From Anaeromassilibacillus stercoravium (GTDB taxonomy: Bacteria > Bacillota > Clostridia > Oscillospirales > Acutalibacteraceae), in NCBI GenBank assembly GCA_019118845.1, contig DWYE01000069.1:52233-116232 (forward strand): 64,000 nucleotides of DNA, given 5' to 3'. Below are positions 43,549-52,753 of this stretch, one piece after another. The translations under genes were made by a program, and so were the position numbers. Positions within the stretch are counted from its first letter, which is position 1. The number at the start of each line of letters is the position of its first letter. A model generated the notes under the pieces. It ran no database searches and had not been told where the DNA came from. It saw only the letters and a program-made list of their open reading frames with translations.

Positions 43549-45211
43549 ACTGAGGAATACCATCCGCTCGGCCATGGAAAAGGCCTGCGCCAACGGCGAA
43601 CTGCCGCAGGCGGATATCCCCGAATTTTCCATTGAGGTCCCCGCGGATCGGGCCCACGGCGATTGGGCCACCAACGCCGCCATGGTAAGCGCGCGTGCAT
43701 TCCATGCAGCGCCCCGCAAAATCGCGGAGGCAATCACAAACAACCTGTCCCTGGACGGCACCTATTTTGACCGCTTCGAAATCGCAGGACCCGGCTTCAT
43801 CAACTTTTTCCTGAGCAAGCAGTTCTATGTAGACGTGCTCAAGGATATTGAAGCGCTCGGCACGGAATACGGCCGCAGCGACTACGGGCAGGGCAAAAAG
43901 ATCATGGTCGAATTTGTCTCCGCCAACCCGACCGGCCCCATGCACATGGGCAACGCGCGCGGCGGCGCCCTTGGCGACTGCCTAGCGGCTGTGCTGGATG
44001 CGGCGGGTTACTCCGTATGGCGCGAATTCTATGTAAACGACGCGGGCAACCAGATCGAAAAATTCGGCAATTCCCTGGAAGCACGCTATTTGCAGATTTA
44101 TAAAGGCGAGGACGCCGTGGAATTCCCGGAGGACGGCTACCACGGCGACGACATCAAGGAGCGCGCCGCGCAGTTTGCGGAGGAATTCGGCGACCGCTAT
44201 GTGGATGCAGCGCCGGAAGACCGCCGCAAGGCCCTGGTGGAGTTTGCACTGCCGCGCAACATTGCGAAGATGAAAGCTGACCTCGCCAAATACGGCATCC
44301 AATACGACGAGTGGTTCTTGGAAAGCAAGCTGCACAACGACGGCGAGCTGGAGGAGACCATTCAGATTCTGAAAGACAAGGGCCTGACCTACGACAAGGA
44401 GGGCGCGCTCTGGTATCGCGCGACCACTTTTGGCGCGGAAAAAGACGAGGTGCTGGTCCGTCAGAACGGCAACCCCACCTATTTTGCCGCAGACATCGCA
44501 TACCACCGCAACAAATTCGCCAAGCGCGGCTTTGACCGCTGCATCGACGTTTGGGGCGCCGACCACCATGGCCATGTGGCCCGTATGAAGGCCGCCATGG
44601 ACGCCGTCGGGCTGGACGGCAGCAAGCTGGACATTGTTTTGATCCAGCTGGTGCGGTTGGTCCGCAATGGGGAAGTGGTGCGCATGAGCAAACGCACCGG
44701 CAAAGCCATCCAACTGGCCGACCTGCTGGACGAAGTGCCCGTGGATGCCGCGCGTTTCCTGTTCAACATGCGCGAAGCGACCTCCCAGATGGATTTTGAC
44801 CTCGACCTTGCGGTCCAGCAGGATGCACAGAACCCGGTCTATTATGTGCAGTATGCGCACGCGCGCATTTGCAGCATTTTGAAGGCGCTCAAAGCCGAGG
44901 GCATTGAACCGCGCGCCTGCACCGATGAGGAGCTCGCCCTTCTGAATACGCAGGAGGAGATCGACCTCATCCGCCATCTCTCCGCCTATACGGATGAGAT
45001 CGTCGCAGCGGCCAAGGACTATGACCCCGCTCGTATCACGCGCTACGTCATCACGCTGGCCAATCTGTTCCATAAATTTTACAATACCTGCCGCGTAAAG
45101 GATGAAGAGGATCACCTCCGCGCCGCGCGCATCTGCCTGTGCGAGGCAGCCGCAACGGTCATCCGGAACGTGCTATCCCTGCTGAAGATTTCAGCGCCCG
45201 AATCCATGTGA
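43517..45211 (+). CDS. argS: arginyl-tRNA synthetase
   Basis: Class I synthetase charging tRNA-Arg. 564 residues. N-terminal tRNA D-loop-binding (Add-1) domain, the HIGH-type motif in VEFVSANPTGPMHMGNARGG, RMSKRTGKAIQL-type KMSK substitute (MSKRTGKA) and the C-terminal DALR anticodon domain (VQYAHARICSIL). Starts 32 bases inside the preceding DUF1934 gene with AAGGAGG 12 bases upstream, so translation is probably coupled. Confidence 0.97.
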   Translation: MSKLVQQATTELRNTIRSAMEKACANGELPQADIPEFSIEVPADRAHGDWATNAAMVSARAFHAAPRKIAEAITNNLSLDGTYFDRFEIAGPGFINFFLSKQFYVDVLKDIEALGTEYGRSDYGQGKKIMVEFVSANPTGPMHMGNARGGALGDCLAAVLDAAGYSVWREFYVNDAGNQIEKFGNSLEARYLQIYKGEDAVEFPEDGYHGDDIKERAAQFAEEFGDRYVDAAPEDRRKALVEFALPRNIAKMKADLAKYGIQYDEWFLESKLHNDGELEETIQILKDKGLTYDKEGALWYRATTFGAEKDEVLVRQNGNPTYFAADIAYHRNKFAKRGFDRCIDVWGADHHGHVARMKAAMDAVGLDGSKLDIVLIQLVRLVRNGEVVRMSKRTGKAIQLADLLDEVPVDAARFLFNMREATSQMDFDLDLAVQQDAQNPVYYVQYAHARICSILKALKAEGIEPRACTDEELALLNTQEEIDLIRHLSAYTDEIVAAAKDYDPARITRYVITLANLFHKFYNTCRVKDEEDHLRAARICLCEAAATVIRNVLSLLKISAPESM

Positions 45212-45248
45212 TTCCGGTTCAAACGAAGCCTTACAGGAGAACAAAACC

Positions 45249-46475
45249 ATGGAAGATTTCCCTTATCCGTTACCTATGTTGTTGGACGGCGCCACCGGTA
45301 CTGCATTAGAAGCAGCCGGTATGCCGGCAGACATATACCGCCCCGGCGGGATCGGTGCAGAACAGTGGATTTTGCAGCATCCCGATGCCCTGCGGTCGTT
45401 GCAGAACGCATACATCGATGCGGGCTCCCAAGCGGTCCTCGCCCCGACGTTTGGGGCGAACGCCTCGCTGCTCGCCGCCTACGGCCTGGAAGGGCGCGTG
45501 GCAGAGCTCAACGCCGAATTGGTCCATTTGACCCAAAGCGTTGCAAAACCGCGCGGGGTCCTGGTGGGCGGAAGCGTCTGTCCCAGCGGCCTGTTTGTCC
45601 CACCGTATGGGGAAGCCGATTTTGACGACATCTATGATTTATACCGCCAGCAGATCCGGGCCTTGGACAAAGCGGGGGTGGATTTCATCGCCATCGAATC
45701 GCAGACCTCCCTGGCCGACATGCGTGCCGCCGTGCTCGCGGCGCGGACGACCGACCTGCCGGTGTTTGTCACGATCGCTGTGGACGAAAGCGGCCACACG
45801 GTGACTGGGAGCTCCCTGCTCCCGGTGGTCATCACCCTACAGGCCATGGGCGTGGACGCCATCGGGCTGAATTGCCTGCTGGACCCCATGCTCCCGCTGA
45901 TCGAGGAAGTCCGCCTGCATACGGCCGTTCCCATCATTGCAAAGCCGGATGTGCGAAGCTCTGACGAAACGCTCCTCACGCCGGAATCGTTTGCGCAAAA
46001 GATGCGCCTATTGATGCAGGCCGGCGCGCGCATTGTCGGCGGGCATGACGATTCGACCCCGGAACATATCGCGGCCTTAAAAGAGGTCGTGCAGGAGTTC
46101 GGCGAGCCGGAAATTCCGGAGGAACCCGACTGTTACGCCGCTACCATTGAGACGGAGGCGTTCTTCCTCGGCGACGACATCGCGTTCAGCGAACCCCTGG
46201 CCTGCACCAGCCACTTGGCCGACGATCTGATCGATCTCGAAGACGACCGCTGCAACACGGCCCTGGTGGAAGTGGAAAGCCTGGACGACGCTTTGCTCCT
46301 TGCGGAAAACAGCGGTATGACCCGCCTTCCCATCGCTGTCCACTGCGACAGTGCGCCGGTGTTGGACGCTGCCCTGCGGTACTTCCAGGGGCGTTTGATC
46401 GTCGATAGCGAATGCCAGATTGAGGATGAGGTGTTGGAACCTCTTGCGGCCAAATATGGCGCCATTCTTTATTAA
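45249..46475 (+). CDS. MetH-like protein: homocysteine S-methyltransferase domain lacking the zinc Cys pair
   Basis: 408 residues. The first ~290 follow the homocysteine-binding barrel of MetH: LLDGATGTALEAAGM, LAPTFGANASLLAAYGL, GGSVCPSGLFVPPYG, IESQTSLADMRAAVLA and GLNCLLDP (Cys209). Active enzymes then have GGCCGT; here residues 264-270 read GGHDDST, so two of the three zinc-binding Cys are missing. The last ~100 residues resemble a truncated pterin-binding domain (VHCDSAPVLDAALRYFQGRLIVDSE). No cobalamin domain. GGAG precedes the ATG, 37 bases after argS. Methyl transfer by the standard mechanism is unlikely. Confidence 0.85.
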   Translation: MEDFPYPLPMLLDGATGTALEAAGMPADIYRPGGIGAEQWILQHPDALRSLQNAYIDAGSQAVLAPTFGANASLLAAYGLEGRVAELNAELVHLTQSVAKPRGVLVGGSVCPSGLFVPPYGEADFDDIYDLYRQQIRALDKAGVDFIAIESQTSLADMRAAVLAARTTDLPVFVTIAVDESGHTVTGSSLLPVVITLQAMGVDAIGLNCLLDPMLPLIEEVRLHTAVPIIAKPDVRSSDETLLTPESFAQKMRLLMQAGARIVGGHDDSTPEHIAALKEVVQEFGEPEIPEEPDCYAATIETEAFFLGDDIAFSEPLACTSHLADDLIDLEDDRCNTALVEVESLDDALLLAENSGMTRLPIAVHCDSAPVLDAALRYFQGRLIVDSECQIEDEVLEPLAAKYGAILY

Positions 46476-46504
46476 TATCGCTTGCTAATCATAATTTTCC
46501 AAAA

Positions 46505-46551
46505 ATACGCCCCGAAGCAGTTCTTTTACCGGCTTCGGGGCGTATCATTTT
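46505..46551 (+). terminator. terminator of the MetH-like gene
   Basis: ATACGCCCCGAAGC pairs with GCTTCGGGGCGTAT (14 pairs) across a 13-base loop, followed by CATTTTG. Confidence 0.85.
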
Positions 46552-46598
46552 GTAAAGCAAAGCGGCACGCGATTTTTGTTTGGCCACCGCCTCTATAT

Positions 46599-46943
46599 TC
46601 ATTTGTTCTCCGCTTCCGGGTGTTCCATGGATGTATCTGCGGAGAAGGAATCATCCTCTAAGGGCATATGCAGGGGTTCCACCGTCTCCATTTGGGCGCT
46701 TTCCTCGGACTCCCCCTGGTTTGGCAGGGATTCCCCGCCGCCCGGCGCCGTCTTTTTCCTTACCGGCGGGACTTCATTCCAGCTACAAAACGCCAAGTAG
46801 ATCCCCATACACGCCAGGATAATGGCGACCACCGAACAGGCGACAGACCAGATCTCTACCCCGACGGGCCCAAGGATCATGGCGACCACACAGAAGATCA
46901 TTCCGATTTCAAAAAAGATAAACGCAAGTTTATGATCGGACAT
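46599..46943 (-). CDS. small membrane protein of unknown function
   Basis: 114 residues: two adjacent transmembrane helices (LAFIFFEIGMIFCVVAMIL and IWSVACSVVAIILACMGIYLAF) followed by an acidic, Pro/Glu/Ser-rich cytoplasmic or exposed tail (ends EHPEAENK). GGGAGG lies seven bases before the ATG. Directly downstream of rsmA (14-base gap), so probably co-transcribed. No family recognised. Confidence 0.75.
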   Translation of the reverse strand: MSDHKLAFIFFEIGMIFCVVAMILGPVGVEIWSVACSVVAIILACMGIYLAFCSWNEVPPVRKKTAPGGGESLPNQGESEESAQMETVEPLHMPLEDDSFSADTSMEHPEAENK

Positions 46944-46957
46944 CGTTGCGCCTCCCA

Positions 46958-47824
46958 TCATTTCGATTCGATGGCACAGCAGAGAGCGGCCAGCTGCTCC
47001 ATCGAAAGCTGCTCTGCACGGGCGGTCGGGGAGATTCCCGTGGTTGCGCAGGCGTTGGACACCTGCTCCTTGGGAACCGATAAGCCCGCGGACACGGCAT
47101 TCAAAATGGTCTTGCGCCGCTGGCCGAACGCCGCTTTCACCAGGGCAAAAAACCGCTTCTCATCCGGCACACGGATCAGCGGCTGCTCCCGCACATCCAG
47201 CCGGATGACGGTGGAATCCACATTCGGCGGCGGCAGGAAGCTTCCCCGGGACACCTGGAACAGCACGCGCGGTTCGGCGTAATATTGCACCGCCACGCTC
47301 ACCGCGCCGCAGGCCCGCGTGCCCGGCGGCGCACACAACCGCTGCGCGGCCTCCTTCTGCACCATCACCGTCAAGGCCCGAATGGGCAGCCGCTCCTCCA
47401 GCAGCCGCATGATGACGGGCGACGTGATATAGTACGGCAGATTTGCACACACCACCACGTCCATCCCCGCGAATTCTTCCTGTAAAAGCCGTTGCAGATC
47501 GACTTTGAGAACATCATCGTTCACCACTTTTGCATTTGGGTGATTGCCCAGCGTCTCGTGCAGCACGGGCAAAAGGCGTTTGTCAAGCTCAATGGAGACC
47601 ACCTTTTCCGCACGTTTGGCTAGCTCGACGGTCAACACGCCGATGCCGGGGCCAACCTCCAACACGCCGACGCCGGGGCCAGCCCCGCATTCCTCCGCCA
47701 TGCGGGGACACACGGAAGGGTTGATGAGAAAATTTTGTCCCAACGATTTGGAAAAGGTGAAGCCGTGCCTGGCAAGCAGCGATTTCACCGCAGATGAATC
47801 GGACAGCCTGTATGTTTCCTGCAA
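46958..47824 (-). CDS. rsmA: 16S rRNA (A1518/A1519) dimethyltransferase RsmA/KsgA
   Basis: SAM-dependent dimethylation of two adjacent adenines in 16S helix 45, a late check in 30S assembly. 288 residues. LLARHGFTFSKSLGQNFLINPS is the family start, LEVGPGIGVLTVELAKRAEKVVSIELD the SAM-binding motif, CANLPYYITSP the catalytic NLPY, and FLPPPNVDSTVIRL the C-terminal hallmark. The TTG start has GGAGGG seven bases upstream; a 72-codon upstream extension in the same frame is unlike the family and is left out. Confidence 0.96.
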   Translation of the reverse strand: MQETYRLSDSSAVKSLLARHGFTFSKSLGQNFLINPSVCPRMAEECGAGPGVGVLEVGPGIGVLTVELAKRAEKVVSIELDKRLLPVLHETLGNHPNAKVVNDDVLKVDLQRLLQEEFAGMDVVVCANLPYYITSPVIMRLLEERLPIRALTVMVQKEAAQRLCAPPGTRACGAVSVAVQYYAEPRVLFQVSRGSFLPPPNVDSTVIRLDVREQPLIRVPDEKRFFALVKAAFGQRRKTILNAVSAGLSVPKEQVSNACATTGISPTARAEQLSMEQLAALCCAIESK

Positions 47825-48010
47825 AACGATTCCCTCCGAACCCCCGCAGGGGGCAAATATTCCATGCCGTCCGGGACCCTGCGAAAAGGGCGCGCCACAA
47901 CTTCCATCGCCCTTCTTTTTCACCGTCAAACCCCAAACGGCCTGCGCTTCCGCTTGTTCCAAGGGATACGGCTCCTCTCGGAAGCACTTAAACGCATCCC
48001 TGTTTTCGAT

Positions 48011-48020
48011 ATTATAGCAT
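48011..48020 (-). promoter_or_regulatory. extended -10 promoter of rsmA
   Basis: Minus strand TATAAT (forward 48011-48016) preceded by TGC, an extended -10. No good -35 box. It leaves a leader of about 180 bases. Confidence 0.5.
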
Positions 48021-48039
48021 AGAAATTCCTGGAATACCA

Positions 48040-48068
48040 TTGATTCCTCGCCGAAAATCCCCTATCAT
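48040..48068 (+). promoter_or_regulatory. promoter of the dCMP deaminase gene
   Basis: TTGATT, 17 bases, TATCAT, 38 bases before the start codon. Confidence 0.65.
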
Positions 48069-48106
48069 AGAAGTGGATAAAATCAAGTAGAGAAAAGAGG
48101 GAACGT

Positions 48107-48595
48107 ATGATCCGAACAGATAAAGAAAATTATTACCTGGATATTGCGGAAACGGTCTCGGAGCGCGGGACCTGCTTGCGCCGCAACTTTGGGGCAATCA
48201 TCGTCCAAAACGACGAAATTGTCGCCACCGGCTATAACGGCGCGCCGCGCGGACGAAAGAATTGCATCGACACCGGCGTCTGTATTCGGGAAGCGCTCGG
48301 CATTCCGCGTGGGGAACGCTATGAAGTCTGCCGCTCCGTCCATGCAGAGGCAAATGCGATCATCAGCGCCGCACGGCGGGAAATGATCGGTTCCACCTTA
48401 TACCTGGTGGGAAAGGACGCCAAGACGGGCGAATATGTGGAAAATCCCTCCAGCTGCTCCATGTGCAAACGGCAGATCATCAATGCCGGCATTGCCCGCG
48501 TGGTCATCCGGCTGAACAAGAAGGAGTTTGTCACCGTCCCCGTGTCCGACTGGATCGAAAACGACGAATCGCTCAACGGAACCTTTGGATATTAA
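48107..48595 (+). CDS. deoxycytidylate deaminase (ComEB-like)
   Basis: Converts dCMP to dUMP for thymidylate synthesis. 162 residues. Zinc site: HAEANAII (His and catalytic Glu) and PSSCSMCKRQI (two Cys); the N-terminal TCLRRNFGAIIVQNDEIVATGYNG and ECRSVHAE-like EVCRSVHAE segments are typical of dCMP deaminases. AAAGAGGG precedes the ATG. Monocistronic with its own promoter and terminator. Confidence 0.93.
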   Translation: MIRTDKENYYLDIAETVSERGTCLRRNFGAIIVQNDEIVATGYNGAPRGRKNCIDTGVCIREALGIPRGERYEVCRSVHAEANAIISAARREMIGSTLYLVGKDAKTGEYVENPSSCSMCKRQIINAGIARVVIRLNKKEFVTVPVSDWIENDESLNGTFGY

Positions 48596-48610
48596 AAATA
48601 AGACCATAAG

Positions 48611-48651
48611 AAAAGTGGACGAGCCGCGCGCATCGTCCACTTTTCCCTTTT
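48611..48651. terminator. terminator between the dCMP deaminase gene and azlD
   Basis: AAAAGTGGACGA pairs with TCGTCCACTTTT (12 pairs); T-rich on both sides, so it can serve both convergent transcripts. Confidence 0.85.
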
Positions 48652-48997
48652 ATACCGAAAAAATCCTTGTAATCTGTTCCACCAGGAAAGCCGCTGCCGT
48701 CGCTCCCACGGCGACCGTGAGCAATCCCTTGTCTTTGTATGCCAGCACCAGGGCTACCAATAACCCTGCGGCCGCACTGACGACGCTCTGCACCGTCACC
48801 GCTTCCGCTGTGGAGAACAGGATCGCTGGAAAGGTCATGGCCGCCAGAACCGCATACGGGACATAGGCCAAAAAAGAACGGATAAACCGGTTTTGGATCT
48901 TCTTTTTAAAAATGGCCAACGGCAATACGCGGATGATATACGTCACCACCGCCATGATCGCCACGGAGAGCAGCACCCGCTGCAAGTCGAACGTCAT
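48650..48997 (-). CDS. azlD: branched-chain amino acid exporter subunit AzlD
   Basis: Small partner of AzlC in branched-chain amino acid efflux. 115 residues with four hydrophobic segments: VLLSVAIMAVVTYIIRVLPLAIF, FLAYVPYAVLAAMTFPAILF, VVSAAAGLLVALVLAY and LLTVAVGATAAAFLVEQI. The TYIIRVLPL and FLAYVPYAVLAAMTFP segments are the family hallmarks. Its ATG overlaps the azlC stop by four bases. Next to leuB and leuA, consistent with leucine homeostasis. Confidence 0.92.
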   Translation of the reverse strand: MTFDLQRVLLSVAIMAVVTYIIRVLPLAIFKKKIQNRFIRSFLAYVPYAVLAAMTFPAILFSTAEAVTVQSVVSAAAGLLVALVLAYKDKGLLTVAVGATAAAFLVEQITRIFSV

Positions 48998-49728
48998 CCC
49001 GTCCCACCTGCCTTTTCCGGCGCTGGCTCGTCATCGATCGGATAGCGCGCCGCCGCGTAAGCGGACACCACAACCGCGCAGATGATAATCACCCAGCCCG
49101 AGGAAATCTGGTTCAGGATGGGCAGCCACTTGAAGCAGCAGCTCAAAACCGTCGCAAGCAGCACCACCATGGCGATGGGCTTTGCCTTGCACGCAGGCGG
49201 GATGATAATCGCAATAAACATGCCGTAGATCGCAATCCCCAGGGCGTTGCGCAGGGAATCCGGCAGAAGGCCCGTGGCGGTCGCGCCGAGCAGGGTCCCA
49301 AGGGCCCAGCCCACATAGGGCGTAATCACCAAGCCGGATAAATATTTTGCGTTGACTTCCTCCTTTTGCTGGATGGCAACCGCAAAAATCTCATCCGTAA
49401 TCCCAAAGGCCAACACCCAACGCTCCAGATTCGTCATCCGCGACTCCACCTTTTGCGAAAGGGACAGCGACATCAACATGTAGCGGATATTGATGATAAA
49501 CGTTGTGACCGCAATCTCCACATATGTCCCGCCCGCCAAGATCAGCTGCGTCCCTGCCACCTGGCCCGCGGACGTCAAATTGGTCATGGAGATCAGCAGC
49601 GCCACCCATACCGGCAGCCCTCCTTGCGTCGCCATGATACCAAAGGCAAAGGATACGCTGAGATAGCCGAGGCAGATGGGCATGCCATCTTTGAGACCCT
49701 TCCGGAAGGCCAAAGCTGTCTGTTCCAC
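48994..49728 (-). CDS. azlC: branched-chain amino acid exporter subunit AzlC
   Basis: Large subunit of the AzlCD branched-chain amino acid exporter (homologous to BrnF and YgaZ). About 244 residues with several membrane helices; LAFRKGLKDGMPICLGYLSVSFAFG and FIINIRYMLMSLSLSQK are characteristic. The start is uncertain: GTG 49728 has GGAG 11 bases upstream and gives a family-like N-terminus, whereas TTG 49779 in the same frame would overlap the end of leuB by 16 bases. Coupled to azlD by a four-base overlap. Confidence 0.9.
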   Translation of the reverse strand: MEQTALAFRKGLKDGMPICLGYLSVSFAFGIMATQGGLPVWVALLISMTNLTSAGQVAGTQLILAGGTYVEIAVTTFIINIRYMLMSLSLSQKVESRMTNLERWVLAFGITDEIFAVAIQQKEEVNAKYLSGLVITPYVGWALGTLLGATATGLLPDSLRNALGIAIYGMFIAIIIPPACKAKPIAMVVLLATVLSCCFKWLPILNQISSGWVIIICAVVVSAYAAARYPIDDEPAPEKAGGTG

Positions 49729-49763
49729 TCTTTCAATCGCTCCAACTCTTTCTGTGATCCCTC

Positions 49764-50837
49764 TCAAAGAAGGCTGCAAACCAGATCGCCCATCTCCGTG
49801 CAGCTGACGGTGCGGAGGCCCTCCGCCGCAATATCCGGCGTACGCGCCTGCTTCAACGCAGCGGAAACCGCATCCTCAATGGCCTGCGCCGCCTCCGGCT
49901 GATCCAACGAGTATTTGAGCATCATTCCAGCCGACAGGATGGTCGCCAGGGGGTTCGCCTTGCCCGTCCCCGCGATGTCCGGGGCGGAGCCATGGATCGG
50001 TTCGTACAAGCCCGCTTTTCCGGAGCCCAGGCTTGCGGACGCCAACATACCGATGCTGCCGCTGATCATCGAGGCCTCGTCGGAGAGGATGTCCCCGAAG
50101 ATATTCGATGTGACGATCACGTCAAACTGCTGCGGGTTGCGCACCAGCTGCATGGCACAGTTGTCCACATACATATTGCTGAGCTCTACATCCGGGTACT
50201 CTTCCGCGCCGATGCGGGCAACCGTTGCACGCCACAACCGGGAGGATTCCAAAACATTTGCCTTGTCCACGCTGCACAGCTTCTTGCCGCGCTTGCGGGC
50301 CATGTCAAACGCCACGCGCGCAATGCGCTCGATCTCCGGCACGGTGTACATCTCGGTATCGTACGCCGCCGGGACGCCGTTGACCTCCTTGCGGCCGCGC
50401 TCTCCAAAATAGATGCCGCCGGTCAGCTCGCGGACCACCATCACGTCGAGCTTTCCGCCGATGATCTCCGCCTTCAGCGGGGAGGCGTCGCGCAGTTCGT
50501 CAAAAATAACCGCTGGACGCAGGTTGGCAAACAGCCCCAGGGCGCCGCGGATTCCCAGAAGCCCTTTTTCCGGCCTCTGGTCCCCCGGCAGAGTATCCCA
50601 TTTAGGGCCGCCCACTGCCCCCAGCAGCGTGGAGTCCGCAGCTTTGCATTTGTCGATGGTCTCCTGTGGAAGCGGGGTTCCTGCCGCGTCAATCGCGCTT
50701 CCCCCCAAGAGGGCCTCCTCATACTGGATCGCAAAGCCGAACTTCTCCCCGGCTTTGTTCAACACTTTGACCGCCTGGTCAACGATTTCGGGCCCAATCC
50801 CATCGCCCTTCAACAATACAATTTTGTATGTATTCAT
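49764..50837 (-). CDS. leuB: 3-isopropylmalate dehydrogenase
   Basis: NAD-dependent oxidation and decarboxylation of 3-isopropylmalate in leucine synthesis. 357 residues, full length. KIVLLKGDGIGPEIVDQAVKV, LGAVGGPKWD, the arginine-rich substrate site (LRPAVIF, VVRELTGGIYFG), the Lys of CSVDKANVLESSRLW and the NIFGDILSDEASMISGSIGM metal site are all present. AGGAGG precedes the ATG. It follows leuA by about 180 bases; leuC and leuD are not here. Confidence 0.97.
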   Translation of the reverse strand: MNTYKIVLLKGDGIGPEIVDQAVKVLNKAGEKFGFAIQYEEALLGGSAIDAAGTPLPQETIDKCKAADSTLLGAVGGPKWDTLPGDQRPEKGLLGIRGALGLFANLRPAVIFDELRDASPLKAEIIGGKLDVMVVRELTGGIYFGERGRKEVNGVPAAYDTEMYTVPEIERIARVAFDMARKRGKKLCSVDKANVLESSRLWRATVARIGAEEYPDVELSNMYVDNCAMQLVRNPQQFDVIVTSNIFGDILSDEASMISGSIGMLASASLGSGKAGLYEPIHGSAPDIAGTGKANPLATILSAGMMLKYSLDQPEAAQAIEDAVSAALKQARTPDIAAEGLRTVSCTEMGDLVCSLL

Positions 50838-50970
50838 TGAATGTACCTCCTAATTATATAACATCATTCGATCGTGTATATTCCAAATCGAACACACAAA
50901 CGATTTTCTTTGCATCTCTGAATCTTTATCAGATTTTTCATCTGGCAAAACATCTTTTTAAGGTTTTAGC

Positions 50971-50992
50971 GGAGACAAACCCGTCTCCGCTT
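50971..50992 (-). terminator. hairpin in the leuA-leuB gap
   Basis: GCGGAGAC pairs with GTCTCCGC around a six-base loop; on the minus strand it is followed by TAAAACCTT, a poor T-tract. Probably a weak terminator or attenuator between leuA and leuB. Confidence 0.55.
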
Positions 50993-51017
50993 TCCTCTTT
51001 CGAACGGAGGGTACTCC

Positions 51018-52730
51018 TTACTTCGCTTCCCCCTCCGGGTCCTTTTGCTCGCTGCAAGCGCGGTTGATGGCGCAGATAATGCCTTTGATGGACGCCAAAC
51101 TGATGTTGCCGTCCATACCCACACCAAAGACCGTCCTGCCATCCGGCGCAGTCAGCTGGATATACGAAATTGCCTTGGAGTCCGCGCCCTCTGAGACGGC
51201 GTGTTCACGGTAGGTGACGAATTTATAGTCGTGGATGCCCACGGTGCGCAGCGCCTTGAAGAATGCGTCGATCGGGCCATTGCCCACCGCGCTGATCAGA
51301 TGGTCCTCATGGCGGAAGCGCAGATTGCCTTCAAAGTGTACCACGGTCTCGCCTTCCGTGTCGTTTTCTTCATAGAGTTTGTATTTCTTGAGATTGTACG
51401 GATATTTGACGTCCAGATAATGGGCGCGGAAAATGTCGAAGATCTCGTTCGGCAGGAGTTCTCTGCCGGCTTCGTCGCAGGCGGCCTTGACCATCGCGCC
51501 AAACTCCGGATGCATGGCCTTGGGAAGTTCATAGCCAAAGCTCTGCTGCATGATGAACGCAGCCCCGCCCTTCCCGGACTGGCTGTTGATGCGGATGATC
51601 GGCTCGTATTTGCGTCCGACGTCCGCCGGGTCGATCGGCAGATATGGAACCTCCCAATACTGGGTATCGTGCTCGCGCATGTAGTCGATTCCCTTTTTGA
51701 TGGCATCCTGATGCGAACCGGAGAAGGCTGTAAACACCAAGTTGCCCGCATAGGGATGGCGGTCATGCACCTTCATGCGGGTGCATTTTTCATAAATTTC
51801 ACGGATCTCACGGATGTTGGAGAAATCCAGCTCCGGGTCCACGCCCTGGGAATACATATTCATCGCGACATTCATGATGTCCGCATTGCCCGTGCGTTCG
51901 CCGTTTCCAAAGAGGGTCCCTTCCACACGCTCCGCGCCTGCCAGGAGGCCCAGCTCGGTGGCGGCCGTCGCCGTACCGCGGTCGTTGTGCGGATGCAGGC
52001 TGATGATGACGCTGTCGCGGTTTTTGATATGGCGGCAGAAATATTCGATCTGATCCGCGTGATGGTTCGGGGTGCTCATCTCCACCGTGTTGGGGAGGTT
52101 CAGGATCAGTTTGTTCTCCGGCGTGGGCTGCAAGACGTCCATGACCGCCTCGCAGATGGCGACTGCATTGTCCATCTCAGTCCCGGAGAAGCTCTCCGGC
52201 GAATACTCATAGCGGATGTTCATCCCCGTCCTGGCGACCTCTTCGTCGGTGAGCTCTTTGATGAGCTTTGCGCCGTTGACGGCAATGTCGATGACGCCCT
52301 GCATATCGGTCTTAAACACCACTTTGCGCTGCAAAGTCGAGGTGGAATTATAAAAATGTACGATCACATTTTTGGCGCCCTGGATGGCCTCAAAGGTCTT
52401 TTTAATCAAGTGCGGGCGCGCCTGCACCAGCACCTGGATGGTCACATCGTCCGGGATCAGGTTGCGGTCGATCAGCGTGCGGCAAATCTCGTATTCCGTC
52501 TCGGAAGAGGACGGGAAGCCGATCTCGATCTCCTTAAAGCCGATGTCCACCAGCGTTTGGAAAAAGCGCAGCTTTTCCTCGAGGTTCATGGGGTCGATCA
52601 GCGCCTGGTTACCGTCGCGCAGGTCGACGCTGCACCAAATGGGCGCTTTTGTGATCACTTTATCCGGCCAGGTGCGATCCGGCAACGGGACCGGTTGAAA
52701 GGGAATATACTTGTGAAAGCCTTCGTACAT
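51018..52730 (-). CDS. leuA: 2-isopropylmalate synthase (long LeuA type)
   Basis: First committed step of leucine synthesis, condensing acetyl-CoA with 2-ketoisovalerate. 570 residues, the longer class with start HKYIPFQPVPLPDRTWP. Catalytic DRE-TIM barrel: APIWCSVDLRDGNQALIDPM, IEIGFPSSSETEYE, ISLHPHNDRGTATAATELG (metal His) and GTLFGNGERTGNADI. The C-terminal LeuA_dimer domain (about 450-570) mediates leucine feedback. Controlled by a leucine T-box leader. Confidence 0.97.
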   Translation of the reverse strand: MYEGFHKYIPFQPVPLPDRTWPDKVITKAPIWCSVDLRDGNQALIDPMNLEEKLRFFQTLVDIGFKEIEIGFPSSSETEYEICRTLIDRNLIPDDVTIQVLVQARPHLIKKTFEAIQGAKNVIVHFYNSTSTLQRKVVFKTDMQGVIDIAVNGAKLIKELTDEEVARTGMNIRYEYSPESFSGTEMDNAVAICEAVMDVLQPTPENKLILNLPNTVEMSTPNHHADQIEYFCRHIKNRDSVIISLHPHNDRGTATAATELGLLAGAERVEGTLFGNGERTGNADIMNVAMNMYSQGVDPELDFSNIREIREIYEKCTRMKVHDRHPYAGNLVFTAFSGSHQDAIKKGIDYMREHDTQYWEVPYLPIDPADVGRKYEPIIRINSQSGKGGAAFIMQQSFGYELPKAMHPEFGAMVKAACDEAGRELLPNEIFDIFRAHYLDVKYPYNLKKYKLYEENDTEGETVVHFEGNLRFRHEDHLISAVGNGPIDAFFKALRTVGIHDYKFVTYREHAVSEGADSKAISYIQLTAPDGRTVFGVGMDGNISLASIKGIICAINRACSEQKDPEGEAK

Positions 52731-52753
52731 AGCAATGTCCTCCTATATAGAAT

